Assembly (NCBI GenBank): GCA_007133995.1
Contig: SLLP01000184.1
Location: 1 to 11,429, forward strand
From: Balneolales bacterium
GTDB lineage: Bacteria; Bacteroidota; Rhodothermia; Balneolales; Natronogracilivirgulaceae
Length of the DNA: 11,429 nt
Reading direction: 5' to 3'
Positions 1-6,744 of this stretch are shown in pieces (within the stretch, counting starts at the first letter, position 1; each line of letters begins with the position of its first letter). The notes beneath the pieces are model-generated. The model did no database searches. It worked only from the letters and a program-made list of their open reading frames with translations, and was not told where the DNA came from. A program made the position numbers and the translations under genes.

Positions 1-179
1 GGCTCGTATCTTACCCTTTCTTTAACCAGTTGTTTTAACCATAGTTCCTCTTCATAATATTCTTTTAAATCAGAGTTAGATTCAATAAACCGAAAGAATG
101 CTTCTATTTCCTCCTCATTCGCTTCTCCGTCCACTATTGGAGTAACCAGCTCAAATGCATCACGTTTTTCCAGTTTCAT
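1..179 (-). CDS. Partial gene, possibly anti-sigma-factor-like (N-terminus only)
   Basis: The reverse strand is open from an ATG at 179 to the left edge, giving 59 residues that begin MKLEKRDAFELVTPIVDGEA. The visible part is strongly acidic and probably helical, with clusters such as EEEIEAF and YYEEELW. The pattern 'ELV..IVDGE...EEE...F..FIE.N..L...YEEE' resembles the N-terminal sigma-binding domain of small anti-sigma factors, but no HxxxCxxC zinc motif is visible in this part, so the family call is tentative. No sigma-factor gene lies upstream of it; it faces away from the DUF481-like gene at 421, and the gap between them holds two dyad elements. The reading frame is convincing because it has no stop, its composition is that of a soluble protein, and it starts with ATG. 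The function is not known from what is visible. Confidence 0.55.
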   Translation of the reverse strand, partial: MKLEKRDAFELVTPIVDGEANEEEIEAFFRFIESNSDLKEYYEEELWLKQLVKERVRYE

Positions 180-203
180 TGCTACCTATATTTAAAGAAA
201 TAC

Positions 204-256
204 CAAATATCACCGATATTCTTAACAACATATCGTCAAATTTCACCGATATTCTT
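204..256. repeat. Two tandem near-identical dyads in a divergent promoter region
   Basis: CAAATATCACCGATATTCTT at 204-223 recurs at 237-256 with one mismatch (19 of 20). The start-to-start distance is 33 bp, about three helical turns, so the copies face the same side of the DNA. Each copy is also an inverted repeat around ACC: AATATC-ACC-GATATT in the first, with one arm mismatch in the second. They lie 25 to 77 bp upstream of the minus-strand gene start at 179. This is the layout expected of a dimeric regulator's tandem operators. The regulator is unknown and the regulatory role is inferred. Confidence 0.5.
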
Positions 257-370
257 CATTTTTGCGGATTTTATGAATAAATGGTAAACTTTCAATCTAT
301 TGTCAGCGTTCCATTGTTCGTTAAGTTTTACCAGTCCGTGAATTGTAATGAGAATTATTAAACTCTGTTA

Positions 371-397
371 TTGTCCGGGACTGCAAACCAATATAAT
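371..397 (+). promoter_or_regulatory. Candidate promoter of the DUF481-like gene
   Basis: TATAAT occurs at 392-397, and again at 403-408, just upstream of the ATG at 421. Possible -35 partners are TTGTCC at 371-376 (15 bp spacer, short) or TTATTG at 368-373 (18 bp spacer). No Bacteroidota-type TAnnTTTG element is evident here. The exact TATAAT hexamers are seen; the pairing and use are inferred. Confidence 0.3.
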
Positions 398-420
398 TGC
401 GATATAATACCTTAGAGACA

Positions 421-1212
421 ATGATTGGCATCACGAAATCACGTTCAGCAACCATAATATTATTGGTTTCAATCTTCCTGGTTACCTCAAAGTCTGCGTT
501 ATCGCAGGTTGTTAATGTGGAGCGGTACCGTGTGACAGCCGATACAGTCAATATTTTAACCGGTGGATTTGGAATCGGATTGAATGTGTCGCAAAACAAA
601 TCACAGATTATACGAATCAACAATTCTGCCGATCTTACTTATATCTCCCATTATCATGATTACATACTTTTGAGTCGTAATAATTTTTTACGGGTCGAGG
701 GAGACAACGTACTTAACGACGGATTTATACATCTGAGATCAGTTCTGTTCCGGGATAATACTTACGCCCCGGAATTGTTTCTGCAAGCACAGTATAACCT
801 TGATTGGGGGTTAAAACGCAGAGCACTCGCTGGATCTGCCATTAGAATCAGATTCAGGCAATCCGAAACTTTCAATGCTTTTGCCAGTACCGGGCTTATG
901 TACGAAAATGAAATCTGGGAAGATTCGGATAGCACCCAGCGTGAAGTTTTTGGCCTTCTGAAGTCTACTACCAGTATCAATATACGAGGGAATATAACAA
1001 ACAATTTGCAGCTTGCGGCCATCAGTTACTACCAGGCACGGCCCGATCGTTTCTTGAAACCACGCTTCACATCCGACTGGCAACTACGATTCCGTATATC
1101 GGAGAATCTGAGATTTGTTTTCCAGTTTGTCAGCACATATGACTCTGAACCACCACTTGGCTCCACCGATTTTATATACAATATTAATAACCTGCTTGAA
1201 GTTAGATTTTAA
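421..1212 (+). CDS. DUF481-like outer-membrane beta-barrel protein
   Basis: The protein has 263 residues. The first 29 or so form a signal peptide: a basic start (ITKSRS), a hydrophobic stretch (IILLVSIFLV), then SALSQ as the likely cleavage region. The rest is alternating polar/hydrophobic beta-strand sequence rich in Asn, Arg, Tyr and Phe, such as 'FIHLRSVLF', 'LFLQAQYNLDWGLKRRALAGS' and 'LRFRISENLRFVFQFVSTYD'. It ends in LLEVRF, a C-terminal Phe typical of proteins inserted into the outer membrane by BamA. Length and strand pattern fit the DUF481 (YdiY-like) family, whose function is mostly unknown. A TTG at 397 would add eight residues before the signal peptide; the ATG at 421 is preferred because it puts the signal peptide at the N-terminus. 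It is 129 bp ahead of the thioredoxin-like gene on the same strand and may or may not share its transcript. The barrel call is firm, the family call moderate. Confidence 0.7.
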   Translation: MIGITKSRSATIILLVSIFLVTSKSALSQVVNVERYRVTADTVNILTGGFGIGLNVSQNKSQIIRINNSADLTYISHYHDYILLSRNNFLRVEGDNVLNDGFIHLRSVLFRDNTYAPELFLQAQYNLDWGLKRRALAGSAIRIRFRQSETFNAFASTGLMYENEIWEDSDSTQREVFGLLKSTTSINIRGNITNNLQLAAISYYQARPDRFLKPRFTSDWQLRFRISENLRFVFQFVSTYDSEPPLGSTDFIYNINNLLEVRF

Positions 1213-1239
1213 ACGTTTACCATGCTTATCTTGTGCAAT

Positions 1240-1269
1240 TGATTCAAAACCTGCGCTGCTGATTCAAAA
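1240..1269 (+). repeat. Short direct repeat upstream of the thioredoxin-like gene
   Basis: TGATTCAAAA occurs at 1240-1249 and again at 1260-1269, exactly 20 bp apart (two helical turns), in the gap between the DUF481-like and thioredoxin-like genes. It could be a regulator binding site or chance; nothing else supports a role. Confidence 0.25.
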
Positions 1270-1341
1270 AACGAGTCAGTAATGCAAAGATTTACAATAG
1301 AAGCAAAGCACGCTTACCAAATTCAGAAAGTAACCAGACAG

Positions 1342-1854
1342 ATGAAAGTTCATTACTCAATTTTACTTGTAGTTGCTCTCGTGGCAGTAACATGCAATTC
1401 AAAGAGCGACGCCTCAGGCGGCAATACTTCCGGTGACGAATATGATTTCTGGGTAACACTAGAACAAGCCCAGGCACAGGCTTTGGACGAAGGTAAATAT
1501 ATCCTTTTGGATATTTATACCGAGTGGTGTGGATTCTGTCGAAGGATGAACAAGGAAACATATGCCGACACTCGTGTGCAGGAAGCCCTTGATCGCTATT
1601 TCTATCCCGTCCGGATCGATGCCGAATCAGCAAACCGTGTCACCTTTCACGGTGAAACATATGCAATGAGAGATCTGGCACATGCTTTTGGGGTCAGCTC
1701 GTATCCAACCACTGTTTTTATATCCCCACAAGGTGAGCCCGTGGCATCTCAACCTGGTTTTATTGAAGCAGCGAGTTTTTACAAGATGTTATCCTTCGTC
1801 GGCAGCGAAAGTTATAAAAATGAGACTTTCCAACAGTATTCAGAATCCAATTAA
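1342..1854 (+). CDS. Secreted thioredoxin-fold protein (probable lipoprotein)
   Basis: The chosen start is the ATG at 1342 (170 residues), because it opens directly onto a signal peptide: MKVHYS, then ILLVVALVAV, then TC at residues 17-18. Cys18 may be a lipoprotein cysteine, although Thr at -1 is unusual for a lipobox. An upstream ATG at 1282 in the same frame would bury the signal sequence. A Ser/Gly-rich linker leads into a thioredoxin fold with the redox motif WCGFC (Cys63, Cys66) and the cis-proline segment SSYPTTVF (Pro122). About 30 residues between 'RIDAES' and the cis-Pro fit the Thioredoxin_7/SoxW-like group. It should act in the periplasm as a disulfide reductase or thiol shuttle. 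The gene ends 23 bp before dsbD, which would keep its cysteines reduced; this partnership is inferred from adjacency. The actual substrate cannot be told; cytochrome c maturation or disulfide repair are options. Confidence 0.8.
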   Translation: MKVHYSILLVVALVAVTCNSKSDASGGNTSGDEYDFWVTLEQAQAQALDEGKYILLDIYTEWCGFCRRMNKETYADTRVQEALDRYFYPVRIDAESANRVTFHGETYAMRDLAHAFGVSSYPTTVFISPQGEPVASQPGFIEAASFYKMLSFVGSESYKNETFQQYSESN

Positions 1855-1877
1855 TCGATCCTCTAAGATTATCGTCA

Positions 1878-3689
1878 ATGAATTATCCTTTTTTTATAAG
1901 ATGTGTGATGCTGGCGTCTGTCGTTATGGCACTCACTGTATCGGATAGTGCTATCGCACAGCTTCGAGGAAGCACCGAGAAAGTGGAAGTGCGATCCTAT
2001 CTTTCGGTTGATGCCGTACCCGCAGGCGGAACATTCAAAGCAGCGGTGATGCTCGATATTGCCGATGCCTGGCACGTGAATGCCCACAGGCCAACGCTGG
2101 ATTACCTCATAGGCACAGATGTGAGTATGGAGCCATCTGATGGATTCATTATTGCCGATATTCAATACCCGAAACCGGATGAATATGAGTTCGCATTTGC
2201 GGGGGGAGAGGCATTGCTGGTGTACAGCGGGAAGGTTCCTGTCTATCTGGAAATCAGGGCTTCGTCAAGTCTTGAGCCGGGTTCATATGAGATGACCGGA
2301 AGAGCCCGAGTGCAGGCATGTGATGATCAGAACTGCCTGGCGCCATCGGATTTGCCCGTAAGCATAAAGATTGAAGTTGTTGAGAGTGATGCCTCAGTAC
2401 GGGAGATCAACCAGGAAGTTTTTGAAGGATACGGCCAGGGCGATCCATACCGCGATGTCACCGTACAACCAACTTCAGCCAATGAGATTGAAGCAATGTT
2501 TCGTGATCGTGGACTGCTTCTCACATTTATCGCACTTTTTTTTATTGGACTCGCGCTTAACCTGACCCCATGTGTTTATCCCATGTTGTCCGTTACTGTA
2601 TCCGTATTTGGTGGTCAGAATGACCCTAACCTTTTGCGTGTATTTTCCAAGGCGGTTATTTATGTGCTTGGGATTGCCACAATGTACAGCGTTCTGGGTG
2701 TACTTGCATCCTTTAGCGGAGAACTTTTTGGTTCATGGCTGCAGCATCCATGGGTACTGGGGGGCATCGGTGTACTACTGTTCGCACTGGCCTTGAGCAT
2801 GTTCGGACTTTATGAAATTCAGGTCCCTTACTGGATGGCATCCCGTATAGGGACCGGCTCATCCACAGGGTTTATCGGTGTATATTTTTCCGGCCTGGTC
2901 GTTGGTGTTTTTGCCGCTCCTTGTATCGGGCCTCCCATCATTGCACTTCTTGCATTTATAGGCGCGCAGGGCGATCCAGTGTTTGGATTCTGGTCATTTT
3001 TTATATTGTCGATGGGATTGGGATTGCCTTATCTGATTCTCGGTACTTTTTCCGGATTGCTGCCCAAACTTCCAAAGTCGGGTGTCTGGATGATCTGGGT
3101 CAAAAAAATCTTCGGAGTTGTACTTGTCGCACTGGCCCTTTTTTACCTCTCAATGCCATTTATTCCGGTAAGTGACGCATATTGGGTTATACCCGTCAGT
3201 TTTATAGTCGGAGGCATATATCTTGGATTCCTCGAACAATCGGGCAAAGGCACACCCGTGTTTTCGAAGATCAAAATGGCGTTTGGTGTTTTAGCCATTA
3301 TCGTTGGTGTCATATTTATAGCAAACCTTCAGAAAGAGGGTATGGAGTGGGATGCATACCAGGATGACAAACTTGTGATGGCGAAAAATCAGGGAGCGCC
3401 TGTTGTTTTGGATTTCTATGCAGACTGGTGTATACCCTGTCTGGAACTTGAACGTATAACTTTCACTGATTCCCGCGTTATCGAAGCTACCAGCGATATG
3501 GTGCGTCTGAAAGTAGATCTCACACATTTTGACTCACCGGAGTCTGAAGAAATCAGAAAACGGTACAACGTTGCAGGAGTGCCAACGATCGTCTTTCTTG
3601 ACAGTGAAGGTTCAGAAGTTGAAGATGCCCGGGTCATGGGTTTTGTTGGTCCCGATGAATTCCTGCGACGGATTGATAAGGTTCAATAA
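1878..3689 (+). CDS. dsbD: Thiol:disulfide interchange protein DsbD
   Basis: This 603-residue inner-membrane protein moves electrons from cytoplasmic thioredoxin to periplasmic thiol proteins. All three DsbD modules are present. A signal peptide (1 to about 28, ending AIAQ) precedes the periplasmic alpha domain, with its cysteine pair in CDDQNC (Cys148, Cys153). The membrane beta domain spans about 213-484 with roughly eight hydrophobic helices and the two buried cysteines in LTPCVYP (Cys232) and APCIGPP (Cys349), both next to prolines as in the family. The C-terminal gamma domain is a thioredoxin fold with DWCIPC (Cys518, Cys521) and the cis-Pro motif GVPT (Pro569). Every redox cysteine of the relay is kept, and length is close to E. 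coli DsbD. It lies 23 bp after a secreted thioredoxin-like protein, a likely electron acceptor. There is no Shine-Dalgarno sequence before the ATG. Its 3' end faces the pseudouridine synthase gene across 43 bp. Confidence 0.93.
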   Translation: MNYPFFIRCVMLASVVMALTVSDSAIAQLRGSTEKVEVRSYLSVDAVPAGGTFKAAVMLDIADAWHVNAHRPTLDYLIGTDVSMEPSDGFIIADIQYPKPDEYEFAFAGGEALLVYSGKVPVYLEIRASSSLEPGSYEMTGRARVQACDDQNCLAPSDLPVSIKIEVVESDASVREINQEVFEGYGQGDPYRDVTVQPTSANEIEAMFRDRGLLLTFIALFFIGLALNLTPCVYPMLSVTVSVFGGQNDPNLLRVFSKAVIYVLGIATMYSVLGVLASFSGELFGSWLQHPWVLGGIGVLLFALALSMFGLYEIQVPYWMASRIGTGSSTGFIGVYFSGLVVGVFAAPCIGPPIIALLAFIGAQGDPVFGFWSFFILSMGLGLPYLILGTFSGLLPKLPKSGVWMIWVKKIFGVVLVALALFYLSMPFIPVSDAYWVIPVSFIVGGIYLGFLEQSGKGTPVFSKIKMAFGVLAIIVGVIFIANLQKEGMEWDAYQDDKLVMAKNQGAPVVLDFYADWCIPCLELERITFTDSRVIEATSDMVRLKVDLTHFDSPESEEIRKRYNVAGVPTIVFLDSEGSEVEDARVMGFVGPDEFLRRIDKVQ

Positions 3690-3732
3690 GTAGAAGCCAT
3701 TTGTTCTATCAGGATGATGGCGCATGAACTCC

Positions 3733-4434
3733 TCATTCGGTTGCGAATTGATCCCATGGATATTCAGTGGGCATCGGGATTCGGAAATTCAACGTCTCCA
3801 TTCTGGTCGGATGCTGAAACTCCAGCCGATGACATAAAAGGGCCATTTGCTTACTCCCTTTACGCAAGGTTCCATATTTGCGGTCGCCGGCCACGGGCAT
3901 TCCCATTGAAGCGAGCTGTGCCCTGATCTGGTGATAACGTCCGGTATACAAATCGATTTTTACCAGACTGAGTTCTCCGCTTGTTTCCAGATGCGTGACT
4001 TTCATGACCGCTTTTTTTTTACCGCTTGACTCATCGGAGGATGAATCAATGTTAGATATTACTGCTTTTTTTTTCTCCTTGTCCTTAAAGAGGTCGTGAG
4101 AAACGATACCGGTATTGACTTCCCTGCTCACCACCACTGCAAGATATTCTTTCTTGAAGATGCGCTTTCGGATCTGCTCTGATAGCCTGGAAGCTGATTT
4201 TGATGTCCGTGCCAGCACCATCAGACCACGTGTGGGTCGGTCAAGACGCTGAACAAGCCCCAGAAATACATTGCCTGGTTTCTGGTATTTCTCCTTCAGC
4301 CACATTTTCATTAACGACTGAATGTCTTCATCACCTGTACAATCACCCTGAGAAAGCATATTGGCAGGTTTATTGACAACCAGCAAGTGATTGTCCAGAA
4401 ATATGACCTCAATATTCCGGAATCTTTCAGGAAT
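3733..4434 (-). CDS. RluA-family RNA pseudouridine synthase, aberrant 5' end
   Basis: The enzyme converts specific uridines in rRNA or tRNA to pseudouridine in the cytoplasm. Visible motifs are the opening strand 'EVIFLDNHLLVVNKPANMLSQ', the catalytic loop QRLDRPTRGLMVLA (Asp65 counted from codon 4434), and the C-terminal TGRYHQIRAQLASMG...GDRKYG. There is no S4 domain. The start is the problem. The nearest standard start is a TTG at 4386, but it would cut into the first core strand. Upstream the frame stays open to a TGA at about 4487 with no ATG, GTG or TTG. The boundary given uses an ATT at 4434, which has AAGGAGA six bases upstream (4447-4441). Alternatively, an ATG at 4486 in another frame reads MLPENRQSPEPKDKEIH and would join this frame after a one-base shift near 4434. 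The gene may therefore be frameshifted, or carry a sequencing error, at its 5' end. Two A9 tracts encode KKK further in. Which uridine it modifies cannot be told. Confidence 0.85.
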   Translation of the reverse strand: MPERFRNIEVIFLDNHLLVVNKPANMLSQGDCTGDEDIQSLMKMWLKEKYQKPGNVFLGLVQRLDRPTRGLMVLARTSKSASRLSEQIRKRIFKKEYLAVVVSREVNTGIVSHDLFKDKEKKKAVISNIDSSSDESSGKKKAVMKVTHLETSGELSLVKIDLYTGRYHQIRAQLASMGMPVAGDRKYGTLRKGSKQMALLCHRLEFQHPTRMETLNFRIPMPTEYPWDQFATE

Positions 4435-4486
4435 GGTGAATCTCCTTATCTTTGGGTTCGGGTGATTGCCGGTTTTCCGGCAGCAT
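4427..4486 (-). other. Short out-of-frame ORF, probable original N-terminus of the pseudouridine synthase
   Basis: From the ATG at 4486 the reverse strand reads MLPENRQSPEPKDKEIHHS and then TGA at 4427-4429. The composition (charged, Pro/Glu/Lys) is like the variable N-terminal tail of RluA-type enzymes. If one base of the CACC at 4438-4435 is dropped, the reading becomes KEIH-IPERFRNIEV and continues without a break into the synthase. This makes it more likely part of the same gene than an independent peptide. A leader peptide coupled to synthase translation cannot be excluded. Confidence 0.5.
4441..4447 (-). promoter_or_regulatory. Strong Shine-Dalgarno-like AAGGAGA before an ATT codon
   Basis: AAGGAGA on the reverse strand (4447-4441) sits six bases before ATT at 4434-4432, ideal spacing for initiation. 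Most other starts in this window have no such sequence, so it is either a real site compensating for an ATT start or simply the codons AAG GAG (Lys-Glu) of an N-terminus read in the other frame. Confidence 0.35.
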
Positions 4487-4487
4487 C

Positions 4488-4507
4488 AAAAAAAATCTTC
4501 AAAAAAA
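4488..4507. other. Two A-tracts between divergent genes
   Basis: A run of eight A (4488-4495) and a run of seven A (4501-4507) are separated by TCTTC, centre to centre about 12-13 bp, in the region between the pseudouridine synthase and uvrC. Spaced A-tracts can bend DNA and act as promoter upstream elements; that role is inferred. A loose match to a -35/-10 pair for uvrC (TTCACA at 4517-4522, TAGTAT after 18 bp) follows. Confidence 0.3.
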
Positions 4508-4572
4508 TGTACACTCTTCACAACATAATCCTGTCTGACATAGTATAAACCGAATACTACTGTTAATCCACT

Positions 4573-6441
4573 ATGACCGAAGCACTGAAACAAAAGCTGA
4601 ATTCACTGACGCCAGAGTCGGGAGTATACCTGTTCAAAGACGCTGGAAGCAATATATTATATGTGGGAAAAGCAAAACGATTGAATCAGCGAGTACGGTC
4701 ATACTTTCAAAGTGGGGTGGAGCATACCGGCAAAATTCAGGCTCTTGTCCGAAAAATCTCTGATTTGGAAATAATTGTTACGGACACAGAAGCCGAAGCA
4801 CTGATTCTCGAAAATAATCTGATAAAAAAGCATCAACCCCGGTATAATATTCTGTATCGAGATGACAAAAGCTACCCATACATTTGCATGACCGATGAAG
4901 ATCGCCCCAGGGTGTTCCCAACGCGCGTCATTGTAAGAGATGGCAGCCGATACTATGGTCCGTACGACCACGTAGGAAAGATGAAGCTGATGTTGGAAAC
5001 GATTCGAAAGGCTTTCAGGCTATGCACCTGCGCATGTTCATCACGCATGATCGACAAAAGCAAAGGCATGCCAAAATGGGGGAGATGCTTTGAAGATTAT
5101 TTCGAAAACTGCTCTTATGATATGGATCCGGAGGAATACCGGTCACGAATGGATCAGGTTCTGAGACTTTTAAACGGAAGGACACGGGATCTTATACGGG
5201 ATCTGAAAATTGAGATGGAGGAGCTTTCAGAGTCACTTGAATTTGAAAAAGCAGCTGTAATCAGAGATGGTGTACTGGCACTGAAAAAGTACAGTCAAAA
5301 GATGAAAATTATTGCAGCGGATGGGCTTGACAGGGATGTCTTTTCACTGGATGCAAACTGGAATGAGAACATTGCATGCGGTGTGCTGCTACAGATAAGG
5401 GATGGCAAATTGATAGGAAAATACCACCGATTTCTAAAAAATATCGAGGGGCGAACAGATGCTGTACTGATTCAATCATTCATGGAAGATTATTACACCG
5501 GTGAGCTTTCGGGTGTGATTCCGGATGAGGTATGCTGCAGCCACAAACTTCAGGACGACGAACCACTTTTTGAATATCTCTGGGAGATGAAAGGTAAAAA
5601 GGTGCCTGTAATTGTACCCCAAAAAGGCGAAAAGGCGAAAATGGTTCAAATGGCCGGCTCTAATGCCCGGTTGTTATTGAATGAGTGGGAACTGGAAAAA
5701 ATCAAGGCTGACAAGGGAAGGGTACCACACTCTGTTCAGGCTCTAAAACGCGATCTCAACTTGCAACGTATGCCACGTCGCATCGAGTGCTTTGACATCT
5801 CAAATTTACAGGGTGCATTTACGGTCGCTTCCATGGTTTGTTTTGTAGATGCTCAGCCAAGAAAAAGCAGTTACAAGCGATTTCATGTGAAAGGTGTTCA
5901 GGGTCCGGATGATTTTGCTTCCATGCGAGAGGTGATAGGGCGTCGATATCACAGGGTAAAAAACGAAGGCAGTCAGATTCCCGACCTGATCGTGATCGAT
6001 GGAGGAAAAGGACAGCTATCAAGCTCAGTTGCTGCTATCAGGGAATGCGGCCTGGAACAGGATATCCCCGTAATTGGATTGGCAAAACGGCTTGAGGAAG
6101 TTTTTTTTCCAGGTTCTTCTGATCCGGTGAACATACCGAAATCTTCATCCAGTTTAAAACTGCTTCAAAGAATCCGGGATGAGGCGCATCGCTTCGCAAT
6201 TCAATTTCATCGTGATGTGAGAAGCAGTAAAACTTTTAGATCTGAACTGCAGGATATTCCCGGAATTGGAAAGAAGACTACGGATAAGCTGCTTAAACAT
6301 TACGGTTCAGTGAGTGAAATTATTAATCAGGATTTGGAATCTCTCAGGAAGGTTGTCGGCAAGAAAGCCGGGAACGCTATTTTGGCTCATTTCAACAGGA
6401 AGGCTGACTTAAATGAGCATTTAATTGATGAACCAGAATAG
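4573..6441 (+). CDS. uvrC: Excinuclease ABC subunit C
   Basis: UvrC (622 residues, normal length) makes both incisions around a DNA lesion in nucleotide excision repair, working with UvrA and UvrB. The N-terminal GIY-YIG nuclease (about 12-95) shows GVY (17-19), LYVGKAK (29-35) and the catalytic Glu80 in ALILENNLIKKHQPRYN. The UVR motif that binds UvrB lies at about 205-240 (LEFEKAAVIRD). The RNase H-like nuclease has Asp408 (ECFDISN), Asp476 (VIDGGKGQL) and His539 (DEAHRFA), matching the catalytic set. A helix-hairpin-helix pair at about 559-607 (DIPGIGKK and VVGKKAG) binds DNA. Oddly, the cysteine-rich linker reads CTCAC (151-155), then Cys172 and Cys180, and lacks the fourth cysteine of the usual CxxxC end (position 184 is Met). 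No Shine-Dalgarno is seen before the ATG. It is divergent from the pseudouridine synthase, and no gene follows for about 300 bp, so it is probably transcribed alone. Confidence 0.95.
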   Translation: MTEALKQKLNSLTPESGVYLFKDAGSNILYVGKAKRLNQRVRSYFQSGVEHTGKIQALVRKISDLEIIVTDTEAEALILENNLIKKHQPRYNILYRDDKSYPYICMTDEDRPRVFPTRVIVRDGSRYYGPYDHVGKMKLMLETIRKAFRLCTCACSSRMIDKSKGMPKWGRCFEDYFENCSYDMDPEEYRSRMDQVLRLLNGRTRDLIRDLKIEMEELSESLEFEKAAVIRDGVLALKKYSQKMKIIAADGLDRDVFSLDANWNENIACGVLLQIRDGKLIGKYHRFLKNIEGRTDAVLIQSFMEDYYTGELSGVIPDEVCCSHKLQDDEPLFEYLWEMKGKKVPVIVPQKGEKAKMVQMAGSNARLLLNEWELEKIKADKGRVPHSVQALKRDLNLQRMPRRIECFDISNLQGAFTVASMVCFVDAQPRKSSYKRFHVKGVQGPDDFASMREVIGRRYHRVKNEGSQIPDLIVIDGGKGQLSSSVAAIRECGLEQDIPVIGLAKRLEEVFFPGSSDPVNIPKSSSSLKLLQRIRDEAHRFAIQFHRDVRSSKTFRSELQDIPGIGKKTTDKLLKHYGSVSEIINQDLESLRKVVGKKAGNAILAHFNRKADLNEHLIDEPE

Positions 6442-6744
6442 TTTATCTGTGAAAATGAACTATTTAGATATCGATGCGTCTAAATATCCAGAATCATGAA
6501 TAAAAAAAGAATCAAATAACTAGGTGTAAGATGAATCTGAATTGTAGTGCCTAAAGAGAAGGAGAATATATCAAGACAATTTGCGAAATGATTTTATTTC
6601 CTTATTTGTTTTTATAAATGTGACCAAGAAGCGACGAAATCAAAACACATAACAGTAAAGCCTATAAATTAAAGTTACAGTTCTTTCCCAGAACACATGC
6701 CTTACAGGCAATATCAATTAATTTCTCAGCGTTTAAAGATCAAT
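6442..6744. other. Intergenic region between uvrC and the sigma-factor gene
   Basis: About 300 bp with no convincing gene. It is AT-rich and holds an inverted repeat at 6461-6486, a purine-rich stretch with AGAAGGAG at 6557-6564 that is not followed by a usable start, and TATAAA at 6663-6668, which could be a -10 element but lacks a clear -35 partner. The promoter of the sigma/anti-sigma pair must lie here or slightly downstream; I cannot place it. Confidence 0.4.
6461..6486. repeat. Inverted repeat downstream of uvrC
   Basis: TATTTAGA (6461-6468) and TCTAAATA (6479-6486) are perfect 8-base arms around a 10-base loop, starting 20 bp after the uvrC stop. The stem is AT-rich and has no T-run after it, so it is a poor intrinsic terminator. 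It could be a weak 3' hairpin or a regulator site. Confidence 0.4.

Noticed and set aside
1645..1657. TTTCACGGTGAAA, a palindrome resembling parS
   Set aside because: It has an extra central G compared with parS, which changes the half-site spacing, and it lies inside the thioredoxin-like coding sequence (TFHGET).
3696..3721. GCCAT...ATGGC hairpin in the 43-bp gap between the convergent dsbD and pseudouridine synthase genes
   Set aside because: Only five-base arms with a 16-base loop and no T-run on either strand; not a credible terminator.
4386..4388. TTG at 4386 as the start of the pseudouridine synthase
   Set aside because: It would remove the conserved strand before LLVVNKP, which the frame clearly encodes upstream.
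5882..5893. TTTCATGTGAAA, another parS-like palindrome
   Set aside because: It encodes the conserved RFHVKG segment of UvrC, has a mismatch in the core and four at the ends, so coding constraint explains it.
6588..6617. Nine-codon ORF after the purine-rich AGAAGGAG at 6557-6564
   Set aside because: The spacing to the ATG is over 20 bases and the peptide is too short and featureless to support.
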